Origin: Deinococcus ficus
GTDB taxonomy: Bacteria > Deinococcota > Deinococci > Deinococcales > Deinococcaceae
Assembly: GCF_003444775.1 (NCBI RefSeq)
Contig: NZ_CP021081.1
Span: 484,001-548,000, forward strand
DNA length: 64,000 nt
Direction: 5' to 3'
Position numbers and translations under genes: made by a program. Positions within the stretch are counted from its first letter, which is position 1, and each line of letters opens with the position of its first letter. This document shows, piece after piece, positions 42,036 through 55,554 of the stretch. The notes under the pieces were generated by a model, which saw nothing but the letters and a program-made list of their open reading frames with translations, did no database searches and was not told the DNA's origin.

Positions 42036-42857
42036 ATGCTGAACAAGCTGACCAAACGCACCGCCGCCCTGCTCGGAACCGCCCTGGCCCTGATGCTCAG
42101 CGCCTGCGACACCACCCGTGCCCCCAGCGCCAGCACCACCACCGACGCCGTCACCACCCAGGCCCGCCCCAAGCCCACCACGACCACCGGCACCAAATGG
42201 GTGGAGACCTTCGACCGGCTGGACACCAGCCGCTGGGTCGTGTCCAGCTGGGGCGGCTTCTGGCAGCAGAGCGGCCTGAGCGGCACCTTCACCCCCCAGA
42301 ACGCCGCCGTGAACGGGAAGGGCCAGCTCGTCCTGACCCTGAAGATCGAGGCCTGCGCCGCCGGGCTGTGCGCCCAGGCCGGCGAACTGCAAAGCCAGCA
42401 GCGCATGGGCTTCGGCCGCTACACCTACCGCATGCGCGCGGCCAGCACCAGCAGCGACCCCGCCGTGACCGGCACTGCCCAGCCCGGCAACATCAGCGGC
42501 GCGTTCAGCTACTACCAGGACAGCACCACCGAAATCGACGTGGAAATCGAGGGGCACCGCAGCAGCACCCTGAACGCCGCCGTGTGGAAGGGCCTGGACA
42601 CCAAGTCCTACGCCGTGCTCCCCACCGGCAGCAACCTCGCGCAGGGCTTCCACGACTACACCTACGAGTGGCGCTCCGGCCGCATCACCTACTTCATCGA
42701 CGGCGTGAAGGTCTGGGAAACCACCCAGAACGTCCCGCAGGCCTCCGCGCACCTGATGCTGAACGTGTGGCCCACCCTGACCAACGCCTGGGGCGGCGAG
42801 GCCAAACCCGGCACGGTGTACATGCTGGTGGACTCCGTCACCTTCGAACCCTTCTAA
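42036..42857 (+). CDS. GH16-family glycoside hydrolase lipoprotein under c-di-GMP riboswitch
   Basis: 273 residues. Lipobox LMLSAC (Cys near 25), a Thr-rich spacer, then a GH16 jelly-roll (KWVETFDRLDTSRW, MGFGRYTYRMRA). The catalytic signature is STTEIDVEIEG (Glu166, Asp168, Glu170) and is complete. GH16 enzymes cleave or transglycosylate beta-1,3/1,4-glucans and galactans. Lipid anchoring and the riboswitch suggest cell-surface remodelling of an exopolysaccharide, probably that of the upstream synthase. Strong terminator follows. Confidence 0.88.
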   Translation: MLNKLTKRTAALLGTALALMLSACDTTRAPSASTTTDAVTTQARPKPTTTTGTKWVETFDRLDTSRWVVSSWGGFWQQSGLSGTFTPQNAAVNGKGQLVLTLKIEACAAGLCAQAGELQSQQRMGFGRYTYRMRAASTSSDPAVTGTAQPGNISGAFSYYQDSTTEIDVEIEGHRSSTLNAAVWKGLDTKSYAVLPTGSNLAQGFHDYTYEWRSGRITYFIDGVKVWETTQNVPQASAHLMLNVWPTLTNAWGGEAKPGTVYMLVDSVTFEPF

Positions 42858-42871
42858 AGGAACGTATTTTT

Positions 42872-42905
42872 CGCGCCGCATGTCACTGGACATGCGGCGC
42901 GTTTT
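42872..42905 (+). terminator. Intrinsic terminator after the GH16 gene
   Basis: CGCGCCGCATGTC-ACTG-GACATGCGGCGCG, a perfect 13-bp stem followed by TTTT. It also lies just beyond the end of the convergent msrB gene. Confidence 0.92.
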
Positions 42906-42920
42906 CCTGCTCGGCCGGAC

Positions 42921-43397
42921 TTACTGGAAGAGGCGACGGTACGCGCCGTACCCCTGAGCTTCCAGTTCACTGACCGGCACGAAGCGCAGCGCCGCCGAGT
43001 TGATGCAGTACCGCAGCCCGCCCTGATCGCGGGGACCATCCGGGAAGACGTGCCCCAGGTGCGAGTCTGCCACCTGCGACCTCACCTCGGTGCGGGCGTA
43101 CCCGATCTTGTAATCCGTGTTCTCCTGCAGGGTCACGTCCGGGATGGGCCGCGTGAAGCTGGGCCAGCCGCACCCGGCGTCGTACTTGTCCAGGCTGGAG
43201 AACAGCGGTTCGCCGCTCACCACGTCCACGTAGATGCCCTCCTCGGTGTGGTCCCAGAACTCGCCCGTGAAGGCCCGCTCGGTGCCCTCGTGCTGCGTGA
43301 CCTGGTACTGCATGGGCGTCAGCTTCTCCCGGAGTTCCGTGTCGGAGGGTTTCTGGAAGGAGCCGGGCGTGAACGGGGCCGTGTCAGGTCGGGTCAT
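42921..43397 (-). CDS. msrB: Peptide methionine-R-sulfoxide reductase
   Basis: 158 residues from the ATG at 43397, set by TACACT (43404-43409 complement) 6 nt upstream. MsrB motifs: [33 protein letters not shown] and the catalytic cysteine in [11 protein letters not shown] (Cys131). The four zinc-binding cysteines of some MsrBs are absent. It repairs oxidised methionine using thioredoxin, encoded at 61126. Confidence 0.94.
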   Translation of the reverse strand: MTRPDTAPFTPGSFQKPSDTELREKLTPMQYQVTQHEGTERAFTGEFWDHTEEGIYVDVVSGEPLFSSLDKYDAGCGWPSFTRPIPDVTLQENTDYKIGYARTEVRSQVADSHLGHVFPDGPRDQGGLRYCINSAALRFVPVSELEAQGYGAYRRLFQ

Positions 43398-43456
43398 GCC
43401 GGCAGTGTACGGACGGCGCCCGGCCCGGAACCGTGCGCCAGACCAGAAACTCACCC

Positions 43457-43498
43457 CATGAAGCGCCCGTGAGCGCCCGCGGCCCTGCCCGCTTCATG
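43457..43498. repeat. 9-bp inverted repeat upstream of the CAP-domain gene
   Basis: CATGAAGCG (43457-43465) and CGCTTCATG (43490-43498), 24 nt apart. It may form a hairpin or bind a dimer in the 160-nt divergent region between msrB and the CAP-domain gene. Confidence 0.4.
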
Positions 43499-43557
43499 AG
43501 CCCGCAGGTGCCGATCGGTGGGCGGCTCACAGGAACACCCCGTTAAATAAAGCCAGG

Positions 43558-44085
43558 ATGAACCGAGTCGCCCGCGCCTCCCTGCTTCTGCTTCCCCTGC
43601 TCCTCGCCGCCTGCGGGCCGGGTGCGCCTGCCCCGGCACCCACTCCACCGGCGCCCACGCCCGGGGGCACGTTCGCGGCGCGGGTGCTGGCCCTCACCAA
43701 CACCGCCCGCGCCCAGGCCCGCACCTGCGGCACGGACGCCTACGCCGCCACCACCCCCCTGACGTACAGTGCCCAGCTGGAGCAGGCCGCGCAGGCCCAC
43801 GCCGCCGACATGGCCGCCCGGAACTACTTCAGCCACACCAGCCCCGAGGGCGGCACCGCTGCCGACCGCGTGACCGCCACCGGGTACGTCTGGCGGCAGG
43901 TCGCGGAGAACATCGCCGCCGGACAGACCAGCCCGGAGGAGGTCGTGGCCGGCTGGCTGCGCAGCCCCGGGCACTGCGCGAACATCATGGCTCCGGGCCT
44001 GAAGGACCTGGGCGTGGGGTACGCCTACGCGGGGGGCAGCAGGTACGGGCACTACTGGGTGCAGAACTTCGGCACCCGCCACTGA
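43558..44085 (+). CDS. CAP/SCP-domain lipoprotein
   Basis: 175 residues. Signal and lipobox [12 protein letters not shown] (Cys near 19), a Pro-rich spacer, then a CAP domain: [35 protein letters not shown] (with TSPEG), [28 protein letters not shown] and HYWVQNFG. Bacterial CAP proteins of this type (YkwD-like) are exported; activity is generally unknown. TTAAAT-like sequence and AGGA precede the ATG. Confidence 0.88.
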   Translation: [175 protein letters not shown]

Positions 44086-44111
44086 GCCCCCTTCCGCAGC
44101 CGGAAACATCA

Positions 44112-44148
44112 AGCCCGGCCCGTGGACACGCAGTCACCGGGCCGGGCT
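44112..44148. terminator. Hairpin between convergent genes
   Basis: AGCCCGGCCCG and CGGGCCGGGCT form a perfect 11-bp stem with a 15-nt loop, between the CAP-domain gene and the minus-strand carboxylase gene. Confidence 0.7.
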
Positions 44149-44157
44149 CAGGTGCGC

Positions 44158-45720
<1,563 letters not shown>

Positions 45721-45882
45721 GCCGTTAATGTAGCCAAATCCACCGGGACGTTTTGCGCCGCTCGGACGCGCCTGGAGGGCCGGTGTCCAGTCTGGCAGGA
45801 TTGGCCCTGGCCCCCGCGCCCGGGTCAGGCGCATAGGGGAGAGGCCGGGGCGGGGTGGGGGCCGGGCGCTATCCTGCCGGGC

Positions 45883-47325
45883 ATGTCCTACCGCGCGGTC
45901 ATCGGCCTGGAAGTTCACCTGCAACTCAAGACCCGGTCGAAGATCTTCAGCCCCTGCCCGCAGGAGTACCACGGCGAGGGCCCCAACACCTTCACCGACC
46001 CGTTCACGCTGGGCCTGCCGGGCGCGCTGCCCACCCTGAACCGCGCGGCGGTGGAGCTCGCCATGATGTTCGGCCTCGCGCTGCACTGCGACGTGAGCGG
46101 CTTCACGCAGTTTCACCGCAAGAACTACTTCTACCCGGACGCCCCGAAGAACTTCCAGCTGTCTCAGTACGACCGGCCCATCGCCCGGGACGGGCACCTG
46201 GATGTGCCCCTGCCGGATGGAACGGGGGGCCGTATCCGCATCAAGCGCGCGCACCTGGAGGACGACGCCGGGAAACTTACGCACCCCACGTACGCCCCGT
46301 ACAGCCTGCTGGACCTGAACCGCGCCGGCAGCAGCCTGCTGGAAATGGTCACGGAGGCCGACATCCAGTCCCCGGAGCAGGCCCGGGCATTCCTGGAGAG
46401 CGTGCAGGCCATCGCGCAGGCGCTGGGCGTGTCGGATGCCGCACCCGAGGAAGGCAAGATGCGCTGCGACGTGAACATCAGCATCCACAAGGACGGCCAA
46501 CCCTGGGGCACCAAGGTCGAGGTGAAGAACCTCAACTCCTTCCGCAGCGTGGAGCGCGCCATTGCGTTCGAGGCGGCCCGGCAGGCGAAGGTGCTGGACG
46601 CCGGGGGCCGCATCACGCAGGACACCCTGGGCTGGGACGAGGGCGGGCAGCGGACCTTCCTGATGCGCACCAAGGAAGGAGAGGCCGATTACCGCTACTT
46701 CCCGGAACCGGACCTGCCGCCCCTGGACATCACCCCGGAGTGGATCGCGGCGGTGCGCGCGCGCATGCCGGAACTGCCCGAGTACAAGCGCGAGCGGTAC
46801 CTTGCGGCGGGCGTGCGGGCCGCAGACGCGCAGACCCTGAGCCACAGCGTGCCCCTGTCGCGCTTCTACGACGCGGCGCTGCGCGAAGGTGCGGACGCCC
46901 AGCCGGTCGATGCCCAGAAGCTCGCCAACTGGCTGCTCACGGACGTGTCCGGGCACCTCGCCGCGCAGGGCACCGCCCTGGACGCCTCGCCGCTGCGGCC
47001 CGCGCATCTGGCCGCCCTGGTCCGCCTGATCGATGCGGGCACCATCAGCGGGAAGATCGCCAAGGACCTCCTTCCGGACGTCATGCAGGGCCACGACCCG
47101 GCGCAGCTCGTGCAGGACCGCGGCCTGAGCGTGGTCACCGACACGGCCGCCATCGACGCGGCCATCGACGCGGCCATGCAGGCCGACCCGGCGACCGTGG
47201 AGAAGGTCCGCGCCGGGAATGCCAAGGCCATGAACGCCCTGTTCGGCCCGGTCATGAAGGCCATGGGCGGGCAGGCGAAACCCGAGGTCGTGCGCGAACG
47301 CCTGCAGGCCAAACTGGGCCTGTGA
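45883..47325 (+). CDS. gatB: Asp/Glu-tRNA amidotransferase subunit B
   Basis: 480 residues. [20 protein letters not shown] is the GatB start. The kinase-active core contains [40 protein letters not shown] and [10 protein letters not shown], then [19 protein letters not shown], and the YqeY-like tail domain ends [16 protein letters not shown]. It phosphorylates and amidates mischarged Asp- or Glu-tRNA with GatA and GatC, which are not adjacent. TATCCT (45870-45875), 7 nt before the ATG. Confidence 0.95.
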   Translation: MSYRAVIGLEVHLQLKTRSKIFSPCPQEYHGEGPNTFTDPFTLGLPGALPTLNRAAVELAMMFGLALHCDVSGFTQFHRKNYFYPDAPKNFQLSQYDRPIARDGHLDVPLPDGTGGRIRIKRAHLEDDAGKLTHPTYAPYSLLDLNRAGSSLLEMVTEADIQSPEQARAFLESVQAIAQALGVSDAAPEEGKMRCDVNISIHKDGQPWGTKVEVKNLNSFRSVERAIAFEAARQAKVLDAGGRITQDTLGWDEGGQRTFLMRTKEGEADYRYFPEPDLPPLDITPEWIAAVRARMPELPEYKRERYLAAGVRAADAQTLSHSVPLSRFYDAALREGADAQPVDAQKLANWLLTDVSGHLAAQGTALDASPLRPAHLAALVRLIDAGTISGKIAKDLLPDVMQGHDPAQLVQDRGLSVVTDTAAIDAAIDAAMQADPATVEKVRAGNAKAMNALFGPVMKAMGGQAKPEVVRERLQAKLGL

Positions 47326-47978
47326 CCCTCCCGCCCGGCAACCCCTGGCGCGCCCCGGCCCTGGCGGCCCTGGCCGCGCAGGTCGCCTCGCTGTTCCTGC
47401 TCAGCGCGTACGCCGCCGCGACCGGCCGCGGGGTGTTCGTGTGGCTGGGCGTGGTGGAAACGGCGCTGGCCGGCGTGGTGCTGTGGTGGTGGACCGCCCT
47501 GCTGGGCCGGGTCCTGCGCGGGCAGGCGGTCCCGGACACCGACGGCACCTGGCGGTCCCTGGCGCTGCTGTACCCGTGGCTGACCGCGCTGCGCGGCGCG
47601 TCCTGGCTGGCGGTGCTGCTGGCCGTGCTGGGCGGCGGCGCGCCCGAGGCGAGCGCGCTGGGCCTCACGGCGCTGCTCACGCTGTGGGCGGCGTCCATCC
47701 TGGCGGGGAACGCCGTGTACGGCAGCCTGCTGCGCCTGACCCTGGACCCCGCCAGCCAGTCGGCGCGCACCCGGCTGACCGACTGGCTGAACGTCGCCGC
47801 CGCCCTGAGCCTGGGGATGGGCGTGGCGAACCTCGTGCCGCTGCCCGGCTTCAGCACGGCCCCCGGCCTCACGGACGCCCTGGCGTACGGCGCCGGCGCC
47901 GCGCTGGACGTCGCGGCGACCCTGCTGGCCTTTCAGGCCGTGCGGGCCGGGGCGGGCACCCCCCCCGACGCGGACTGA
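47322..47978 (+). CDS. Integral membrane protein coupled to gatB
   Basis: 218 residues from a GTG that overlaps the gatB stop (GTGA). About five hydrophobic helices, for example [48 protein letters not shown] and [18 protein letters not shown]. No family recognised. Coupling to gatB is probably positional. Confidence 0.65.
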   Translation: MTLPPGNPWRAPALAALAAQVASLFLLSAYAAATGRGVFVWLGVVETALAGVVLWWWTALLGRVLRGQAVPDTDGTWRSLALLYPWLTALRGASWLAVLLAVLGGGAPEASALGLTALLTLWAASILAGNAVYGSLLRLTLDPASQSARTRLTDWLNVAAALSLGMGVANLVPLPGFSTAPGLTDALAYGAGAALDVAATLLAFQAVRAGAGTPPDAD

Positions 47979-48047
47979 AGCCCCGCCCACCTTCATCCTT
48001 CGGTGGATTCAGCGCCCCTGGCCTTTCAGGGTATCCTCTGCCCCAGC

Positions 48048-49103
48048 ATGCCGAAGCACCCGACACTTGTCTCCCTGGGCGACCTCGCCTGGGACGTCCT
48101 GGCCAAACCGGACACCATGCTGATGCCCGGCGGCGACACCACCGGCCGCTTGGAACTGTCCGGCGGCGGCAGCGCCGCGAACCTGGCCGTGTGGGCGCGC
48201 CGCGCCGGGCACCCGGCGGCGTTCGTCGGGAAGGTCGGCCAGGACCGCTTCGGGGAGATTGCCACCGCCGAACTGGAAGCCGAGGGGGTCGAGGCCCGCA
48301 CGGTGAGCAGCGCCGAGCACCCCACCGGCGTGATCCTGGCGCTGATCGACCGGCTGGGGCAGCGCTCCATGCTCACCGGGCAGGGCGCCGACTGGGAACT
48401 GCTGCCCGAGGACCTGCCGCGCGACCTGCTGGCCGGGGCGCGGCACCTGCACCTCACCGCCTGGAGTCTCTTCCGCGATCCGCCCCGCGCCGCCGCGCTG
48501 GAAGCCGCCCAGGTCGCCAAGGCCGGCGGCGCCACCCTCAGCCTGGACCCCGGCAGTTTCCAGATGATTCAGCAGATGGGCCGCGACCACTTCCTGAAGA
48601 TCGTGGACGACGTGCCCTTCGACGTGCTGTTCCCGAACGACGACGAGGCCCGCGCCATGAGCGGCAAACGCCAGCCGGACCGCAGCCTGGACTGGCTGCG
48701 CGACCGGTACCCGCACGCTCTGGTGGTCCTGAAGATGGACGCCGACGGCGCCCTGATCGAGGGGCCTGAAACGCCCCGCCTGCACGTCGCCGCCACGCAC
48801 GACCGCCTGGTGGACGCCACCGGCGCCGGGGACGCCTTCGGCGGCGCCTTCCTGGCCGGCTGGCTGGCACACGGGGACGCCGGGCGCGCCGCGCAGCTGG
48901 CCGTGCAGGCCGGCGGGTGGGTGGTGTCGCGCTTCGGAGCGCGCCCGCCCGCCGACGCGGACCTCGCTGCCCGCCTGGGTGCCGCCCACGCGGGCCGCGC
49001 CCTGACGCCCTCCCAGCTGATCGACAAGGACGCCATGACCCAGCTCGCTGCCCGCCGGACCTCCGACCCTGACCTGCTCGCCGCCCAGGAAGGCCCGGCA
49101 TGA
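48048..49103 (+). CDS. PfkB-family carbohydrate/nucleoside kinase
   Basis: 351 residues. [20 protein letters not shown] and [18 protein letters not shown] (substrate-binding GG) lead to [24 protein letters not shown] and the ATP/catalytic signature [18 protein letters not shown]. Sugar unknown; ribokinase- or fructokinase-like. TATCCT lies about 10 nt before the ATG at 48048. Its stop overlaps the mltG ATG. Confidence 0.88.
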   Translation: MPKHPTLVSLGDLAWDVLAKPDTMLMPGGDTTGRLELSGGGSAANLAVWARRAGHPAAFVGKVGQDRFGEIATAELEAEGVEARTVSSAEHPTGVILALIDRLGQRSMLTGQGADWELLPEDLPRDLLAGARHLHLTAWSLFRDPPRAAALEAAQVAKAGGATLSLDPGSFQMIQQMGRDHFLKIVDDVPFDVLFPNDDEARAMSGKRQPDRSLDWLRDRYPHALVVLKMDADGALIEGPETPRLHVAATHDRLVDATGAGDAFGGAFLAGWLAHGDAGRAAQLAVQAGGWVVSRFGARPPADADLAARLGAAHAGRALTPSQLIDKDAMTQLAARRTSDPDLLAAQEGPA

Positions 49104-50131
49104 CCCGCCTGCAGGGCCGGGGAATGCCCGGCTGGGTGAAGGGCCTGCTGGCCCTGCTCGTGCTGCTGCTGCTGGCGGCCGGGGGCGCGGCGTGGTACGT
49201 GCGCAGCCTGTTCGGCCCGGCCGGCGGCGGGGCGTACACCCTGGAGGTCAAGCCCGGGGACACCGTGGCCGGCGTGGCCCGCACCCTGGAAGCGCAGGGC
49301 GTGGTGAAAAACGCCCGGGTGCTGCGTTACCTGATGACGCAGAACGGCGCGGCCTCCAAGCTCAAGGAGGGCATGTACGACCTCAAGGGCAGCATGAGCG
49401 CGCAGGAGATCGCGGACACGCTGGCCGGCCCGGCGCGCATTCCGGTGGTGAACGTGACCATCCCCGAGGGCCGGCGCGTCAAGGACCTCCCGGCGATCTT
49501 CCAGAAGGCCGGGTTCGACGCCCAGGCCGTTGCGGCGGCGCTGAACGACGCCAGCCTCAGCCCGCACGCGCAGGGCCGGCAGAAGAACCTGGAGGGCTTC
49601 GTGTTCCCCGCCACGTACGACTTCCGCCCCAAGGACAGCGCGCAGACGATCGTCAGGCGCCTCGTGGCGCGCATGGAGGAGGAATTCACGCCCGGCGACA
49701 CCGCCCGCGCCAGGGCGCTGGGCCTGAGCGTGCGCGACTGGGTGATCCTGGCGAGCATGGTGCAGGCCGAGGCCGCCAACGACGCCGAGATGCCCGTGGT
49801 GGCCGGCGTGTTCCTGAACCGCCTGCGTGACGGCATCGCGCTGGGCAGCGACCCCACCGTCGCGTACGGCCTGGGCAAGGACCTTCCGGAACTCGACCGC
49901 CCCGCCGGGGACTTCAAGGTGGACACGCCCTACAACACCTACACCCGCATGGGCCTGCCCACCGCGCCCATCAACAACCCCGGCCGGGCCGCGCTGCAGA
50001 GCGTCCTGAACGCCAAACGCCAGCTGGCTGACGGCCGGGACGCCCTGTACTTCCTGCACGCCCGCGACGGGAAGATCTACGTGAACCACACCTTCGCCGA
50101 GCACCTGCGCGACAACGAACGGCACCGCTGA
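49100..50131 (+). CDS. mltG: Endolytic peptidoglycan transglycosylase MltG
   Basis: 343 residues. One N-terminal membrane helix ([20 protein letters not shown]), a LysM-like domain ([20 protein letters not shown]) and the YceG catalytic domain with [21 protein letters not shown] (catalytic Glu224) and [11 protein letters not shown] then [19 protein letters not shown]. It cuts nascent glycan strands near the membrane. The start ATG overlaps the PfkB stop (ATGA). Confidence 0.93.
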   Translation: MTRLQGRGMPGWVKGLLALLVLLLLAAGGAAWYVRSLFGPAGGGAYTLEVKPGDTVAGVARTLEAQGVVKNARVLRYLMTQNGAASKLKEGMYDLKGSMSAQEIADTLAGPARIPVVNVTIPEGRRVKDLPAIFQKAGFDAQAVAAALNDASLSPHAQGRQKNLEGFVFPATYDFRPKDSAQTIVRRLVARMEEEFTPGDTARARALGLSVRDWVILASMVQAEAANDAEMPVVAGVFLNRLRDGIALGSDPTVAYGLGKDLPELDRPAGDFKVDTPYNTYTRMGLPTAPINNPGRAALQSVLNAKRQLADGRDALYFLHARDGKIYVNHTFAEHLRDNERHR

Positions 50132-50140
50132 GCACAGCGT

Positions 50141-50177
50141 GGAGGCCCGCCCCGATCATCCCGGGGCGGGCCTCCTT
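50141..50177. terminator. Bidirectional terminator after mltG
   Basis: GGAGGCCCGCCCCG and CGGGGCGGGCCTCC form a perfect 14-bp stem with a 7-nt loop followed by TT, between convergent mltG and livF. Confidence 0.85.
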
Positions 50178-50183
50178 GTGGGC

Positions 50184-50912
50184 TTACCCGCCCAGGTAGG
50201 CGTGCAGCACGCGCTCGTCGTTCAGCAGCTCCGGGCTGTCCCCGTGGAAGGTCATCTGCCCGGCCTCCAGCACATACGTGCGGTGGCTGCTCTGCATGGC
50301 GAGGCGCGCGTTCTGCTCGACCAGCAGGATGGTGGTGCCCTGCTCGTTCAGCTCGCGGATGATGCTGAAGATCTCCCGCACGATGATCGGCGCGAGCCCC
50401 AGGCTGGGTTCGTCCAGCAGCAGCAGCCGGGGGCGGCTCATCATGGCGCGGGCGATGGCGAGCATCTGCTGCTCCCCGCCGGAGAGCGTGCCGGCCAGCT
50501 GCGCGCGGCGCTCCCCGAGGCGGGGGAAGCGCTCGTACATCCGGGTGATGTCCTGCCGCACGCCGGCCGCGTCCCGGCGGGTGTACGCGCCGAGTTCCAG
50601 GTTGTCCTGCACGCTCTGGCGGGCCAGCACCTGCCGCCCTTCCGGGCTCTGCGCGATGCCGAGTTTCACCGCTTCGTCCGGCGGCAGGCGGGTGATGTCC
50701 CGCCCGGCGAAGCGGACCGTGCCCGCCACGGGCCGCAGCACGCGGCTCACGGCGCGCAGGGTGGTGGTCTTGCCGGCGCCGTTCGCGCCGATCAGGGTCA
50801 CGACCTCGCCCTCTTGCACGTGCAGGGTGAGGCCGCGCACAGCCTGGATGGCGCCGTAGTTCACGCTCAGGTCCGTGAGTTCCAGCAGGGGCGTCCCGGT
50901 TCCCGTCATCAT
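50184..50912 (-). CDS. livF: Branched-chain amino acid ABC transporter ATPase LivF
   Basis: 242 residues. Walker A IGANGAGKTTTLRAV, Q-loop, signature TLSGGEQQMLAIARAMM, Walker B LLLLDEPSLGLAP and switch LLVEQNA. Start at 50912 (ATG-ATG, GGAGGAGA just upstream) overlaps the livG stop. Last gene of a five-gene importer operon read right to left; the strong terminator follows. Confidence 0.94.
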   Translation of the reverse strand: MMTGTGTPLLELTDLSVNYGAIQAVRGLTLHVQEGEVVTLIGANGAGKTTTLRAVSRVLRPVAGTVRFAGRDITRLPPDEAVKLGIAQSPEGRQVLARQSVQDNLELGAYTRRDAAGVRQDITRMYERFPRLGERRAQLAGTLSGGEQQMLAIARAMMSRPRLLLLDEPSLGLAPIIVREIFSIIRELNEQGTTILLVEQNARLAMQSSHRTYVLEAGQMTFHGDSPELLNDERVLHAYLGG

Positions 50913-51684
50913 TCTCCTCCCAGGTACGCTTCGATCACCTTCGGGTCGCGCTGCACGGCGGCCGGGTCGCCCACGGCGATCAGCTCCCCGAAGTTCAGCA
51001 CGGCCACCCGGTCGCACAGGTTCATGACCAGCGGCACGTGGTGTTCGATCACCAGCACGGTCAGGTCGAAGCGGTCGCGGACCTCGCGGATGAATGCGGT
51101 GAGCTGGCCTTTCTCGCTGGTGTTCATGCCGGCGGCCGGTTCGTCCAGCAGCAGCACGCGCGGTTCGGTCGCCAGGGCCCGGGCGATCTCCAGGCGGCGC
51201 TGGTCGCCGTAGCTGAAGTTCGCGGCGAGCTCCCCGGCGCGGCCGTCCAGGCCGACGAGGTCCAGCAGTTCCCAGGCGCGGCGCTCCACGTGGCGTTCCT
51301 CGGCGTGCGCGCGGCCCAGCACGCCCTGCACCAGCCCGGCGTGGGTGCGGACGTGCTGGGCGATCTTGACGTTCTCCAGGGCGCTCAGGCCGCGGAACAG
51401 GCGGATGTTCTGAAAGGTGCGGCTCAGGCCCAGACCCGCGATGCGGTGCGGCGCGAGGCCCGTCACGGTCTGCCCGCGGTAGCTGAGGGTGCCGCTGCTG
51501 GGCGGGGTGAGGCCGGTCATCAGGTTGAACAGCGTGGTCTTGCCCGCGCCGTTCGGGCCGATCAATCCGAAGATCTCGCCCTCGTGCACGTCGAAGCTCA
51601 CGTTGTTCACGGCGATCAGCCCCCCGAAGCGGCGGGTCATGTTGCGGGCCTCCAGCACCACCGGGCCGGGCGTCACGGCGGCCG

Positions 51685-51688
<4 letters not shown>
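50909..51688 (-). CDS. livG: Branched-chain amino acid ABC transporter ATPase LivG
   Basis: 259 residues. Walker [31 protein letters not shown] signature (YGDQR replaces SGGQ, as is usual in LivG), Walker [12 protein letters not shown] and [11 protein letters not shown]. Start ATG at 51688 overlaps the livM stop (ATGA). Confidence 0.93.
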
Positions 51689-52614
<926 letters not shown>

Positions 52615-52620
52615 GGTCAG

Positions 52621-53595
52621 TTACACCTTCTGAATGGCCGCTTTGCCCAGCAGGCCCTGCGGGCGCACGAGCAGGATCACGAACAGCAGCGCGAACGCCA
52701 CCACGTCCTTGTATGCGCTGTAGTCGGCGGGCACGAAGGCTTCGGCCAGGCCGATCACCAGGCCCCCCAGCACCGCGCCCGGGATGCTGCCCAGGCCGCC
52801 CAGCACGATCACCGCGAGGCCCTTGAGGCCGTAGGTCACGCCGAAGTACGGGCCGGCCACGCCGAAGGCCGTGCCGACCAGCGTGCCGGCCAGCCCGCCC
52901 AGGAAGCCCGACAGGAAGAACGTGATCAGGATGAAGCGGTCCACGCTGATGCCCAGCAGGCTGGCGGTGCCGGGGTTCTCGGCCACGGCGCGCAGAGCCT
53001 TGCCGATCTTGGTGCGGCCGATCACGTACCCCAGCAGGGCCAGCATGACCAGGCTGACCAGGAAGATGATGACCTGCACGGTGCGGATCACCACGACCTT
53101 CTCCCCGATGTTCAGGGTCAGGGCCGGGCGGAACTCGCCGTAGGCGTTGCTGGGGAAGTTGTAGATCTCCGCGCCCACCAGCAGCTGGATCAGGTTCACG
53201 ATGACCAGCGCCACGCCCAGGCTGCTGACCAGCGCGAGCAGCGGGTCGGCGCCGCGGGCGCGCATGGGCCGGAACGCGAGGCGCTCGATGACCACCGCGA
53301 CCAGCCCGGCCAGGGCCGCCCCGATCAAGGTGGCGAGCCCGAACACGACCGGATTCCCGGAGAGCGGCGAGCCGTCCGGGAAGAGGTTGATGCCCTTGAG
53401 CAGGCCGTTGTTCTCAAACTGCCCGACGACCAGAGTGTAGGTGAAGTACGCGCCGAGCGTGAACACGGCGCCGTGCGCGAAGTTGATGATGCCCAGGATC
53501 GAGAAGACCAGCGTGTACCCGAGTGCGAAGATCGCGTACACGCTGCCGATCGCCAGGCCGTTCATCAGGTTCTGAACGAGTTGACTGAGTTCCAC
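52621..53595 (-). CDS. livH: Branched-chain amino acid ABC transporter permease LivH
   Basis: 324 residues, about eight helices. QLVQNLMNGLAIGSVYAIFA, ILGIINFAHGAVFTLGAYFT, and the EAA-like loop KALRAVAENPGTASLLGISV identify LivH. It is separated from the binding-protein gene by 72 nt containing a strong hairpin. GGAGG precedes the ATG. Confidence 0.94.
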   Translation of the reverse strand: MELSQLVQNLMNGLAIGSVYAIFALGYTLVFSILGIINFAHGAVFTLGAYFTYTLVVGQFENNGLLKGINLFPDGSPLSGNPVVFGLATLIGAALAGLVAVVIERLAFRPMRARGADPLLALVSSLGVALVIVNLIQLLVGAEIYNFPSNAYGEFRPALTLNIGEKVVVIRTVQVIIFLVSLVMLALLGYVIGRTKIGKALRAVAENPGTASLLGISVDRFILITFFLSGFLGGLAGTLVGTAFGVAGPYFGVTYGLKGLAVIVLGGLGSIPGAVLGGLVIGLAEAFVPADYSAYKDVVAFALLFVILLVRPQGLLGKAAIQKV

Positions 53596-53619
53596 GGCGG
53601 CCTCCTTGCGGCTCAGAAG

Positions 53620-53653
53620 GGGGCCGTCAGCGGGTCATGCTGCTGACGGCCCC
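53620..53653 (-). promoter_or_regulatory. Intercistronic hairpin between binding protein and permease genes
   Basis: GGGGCCGTCAGC (53620-53631) and GCTGACGGCCCC (53642-53653) form a perfect 12-bp stem with a 10-nt loop and no T-run in the minus direction. It likely stabilises or partly terminates the upstream mRNA so that binding protein is made in excess over membrane parts. Confidence 0.6.
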
Positions 53654-53667
53654 GGCGTGCACGGTGC

Positions 53668-54831
<1,164 letters not shown>

Positions 54832-54884
54832 ATGCCCTCCCTGGCTTCTCGGGGAAGCCGGTCGTCGTGCTGTGTGGTGCGGAC

Positions 54885-54913
54885 ACTATGGGAGCGGGTG
54901 AGGGCGAAGTCAA
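54885..54913 (-). promoter_or_regulatory. Sigma-70 promoter of the branched-chain amino acid importer operon
   Basis: On the minus strand: TTGACT (54908-54913), 17-nt spacer, CATAGT (54885-54890). Transcription would start near 54878, giving a leader of about 45 nt before the binding-protein ATG. Confidence 0.7.
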
Positions 54914-55000
54914 GAGAACCGCAAGGGGCGCCCGCCCTGTCAGGCACCTGTTCCTAGACAAGTGTCGGGCCGACCGGCGGGCCCGACCAGGACCGCGCAC

Positions 55001-55030
55001 TTGTGCTGGCTTTTAACTTCATGGTACCTT
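55001..55030 (+). promoter_or_regulatory. Possible promoter of the alpha operon
   Basis: TTGTGC (55001-55006), an 18-nt spacer and TACCTT (55025-55030) in a locally AT-rich stretch, 33 nt before the infA start. The match is moderate. Confidence 0.4.
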
Positions 55031-55062
55031 TGCGTTTGGCTTGTATCAGGCCAGGAGGTTGC

Positions 55063-55320
<258 letters not shown>

Positions 55321-55438
55321 TCCCTGACCCCGGTACCCAACAGATTCCCCACCCGCCAAGGTGGGCGGGGGGTCGAGCGCTGCCAGGAAAGACTCCACGA
55401 TGGGCAGTCTGGCTGGAAGGCGGCGCGAGGAGGAAGCA

Positions 55439-55552
55439 ATGAAGGTTCGTAGCAGTGTCAAGAAGATGTGCGACAACTGCAAAGTGATCCGCCGCCATGG
55501 GCGCGTGCTGATCATTTGCTCCAACGTCAAGCACAAGCAGAGGCAGGGTTAA
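55439..55552 (+). CDS. rpmJ: Ribosomal protein L36 (bL36)
   Basis: 37 residues: [20 protein letters not shown] then [12 protein letters not shown]. The zinc ribbon C-x2-C ... C-x4-H is intact, so this is the zinc-binding (C+) form. GGAGGA lies 6 nt before the ATG. The 118 nt between infA and rpmJ contains a GC-rich stretch but no clear element. Confidence 0.95.
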   Translation: MKVRSSVKKMCDNCKVIRRHGRVLIICSNVKHKQRQG

Positions 55553-55554
55553 TC

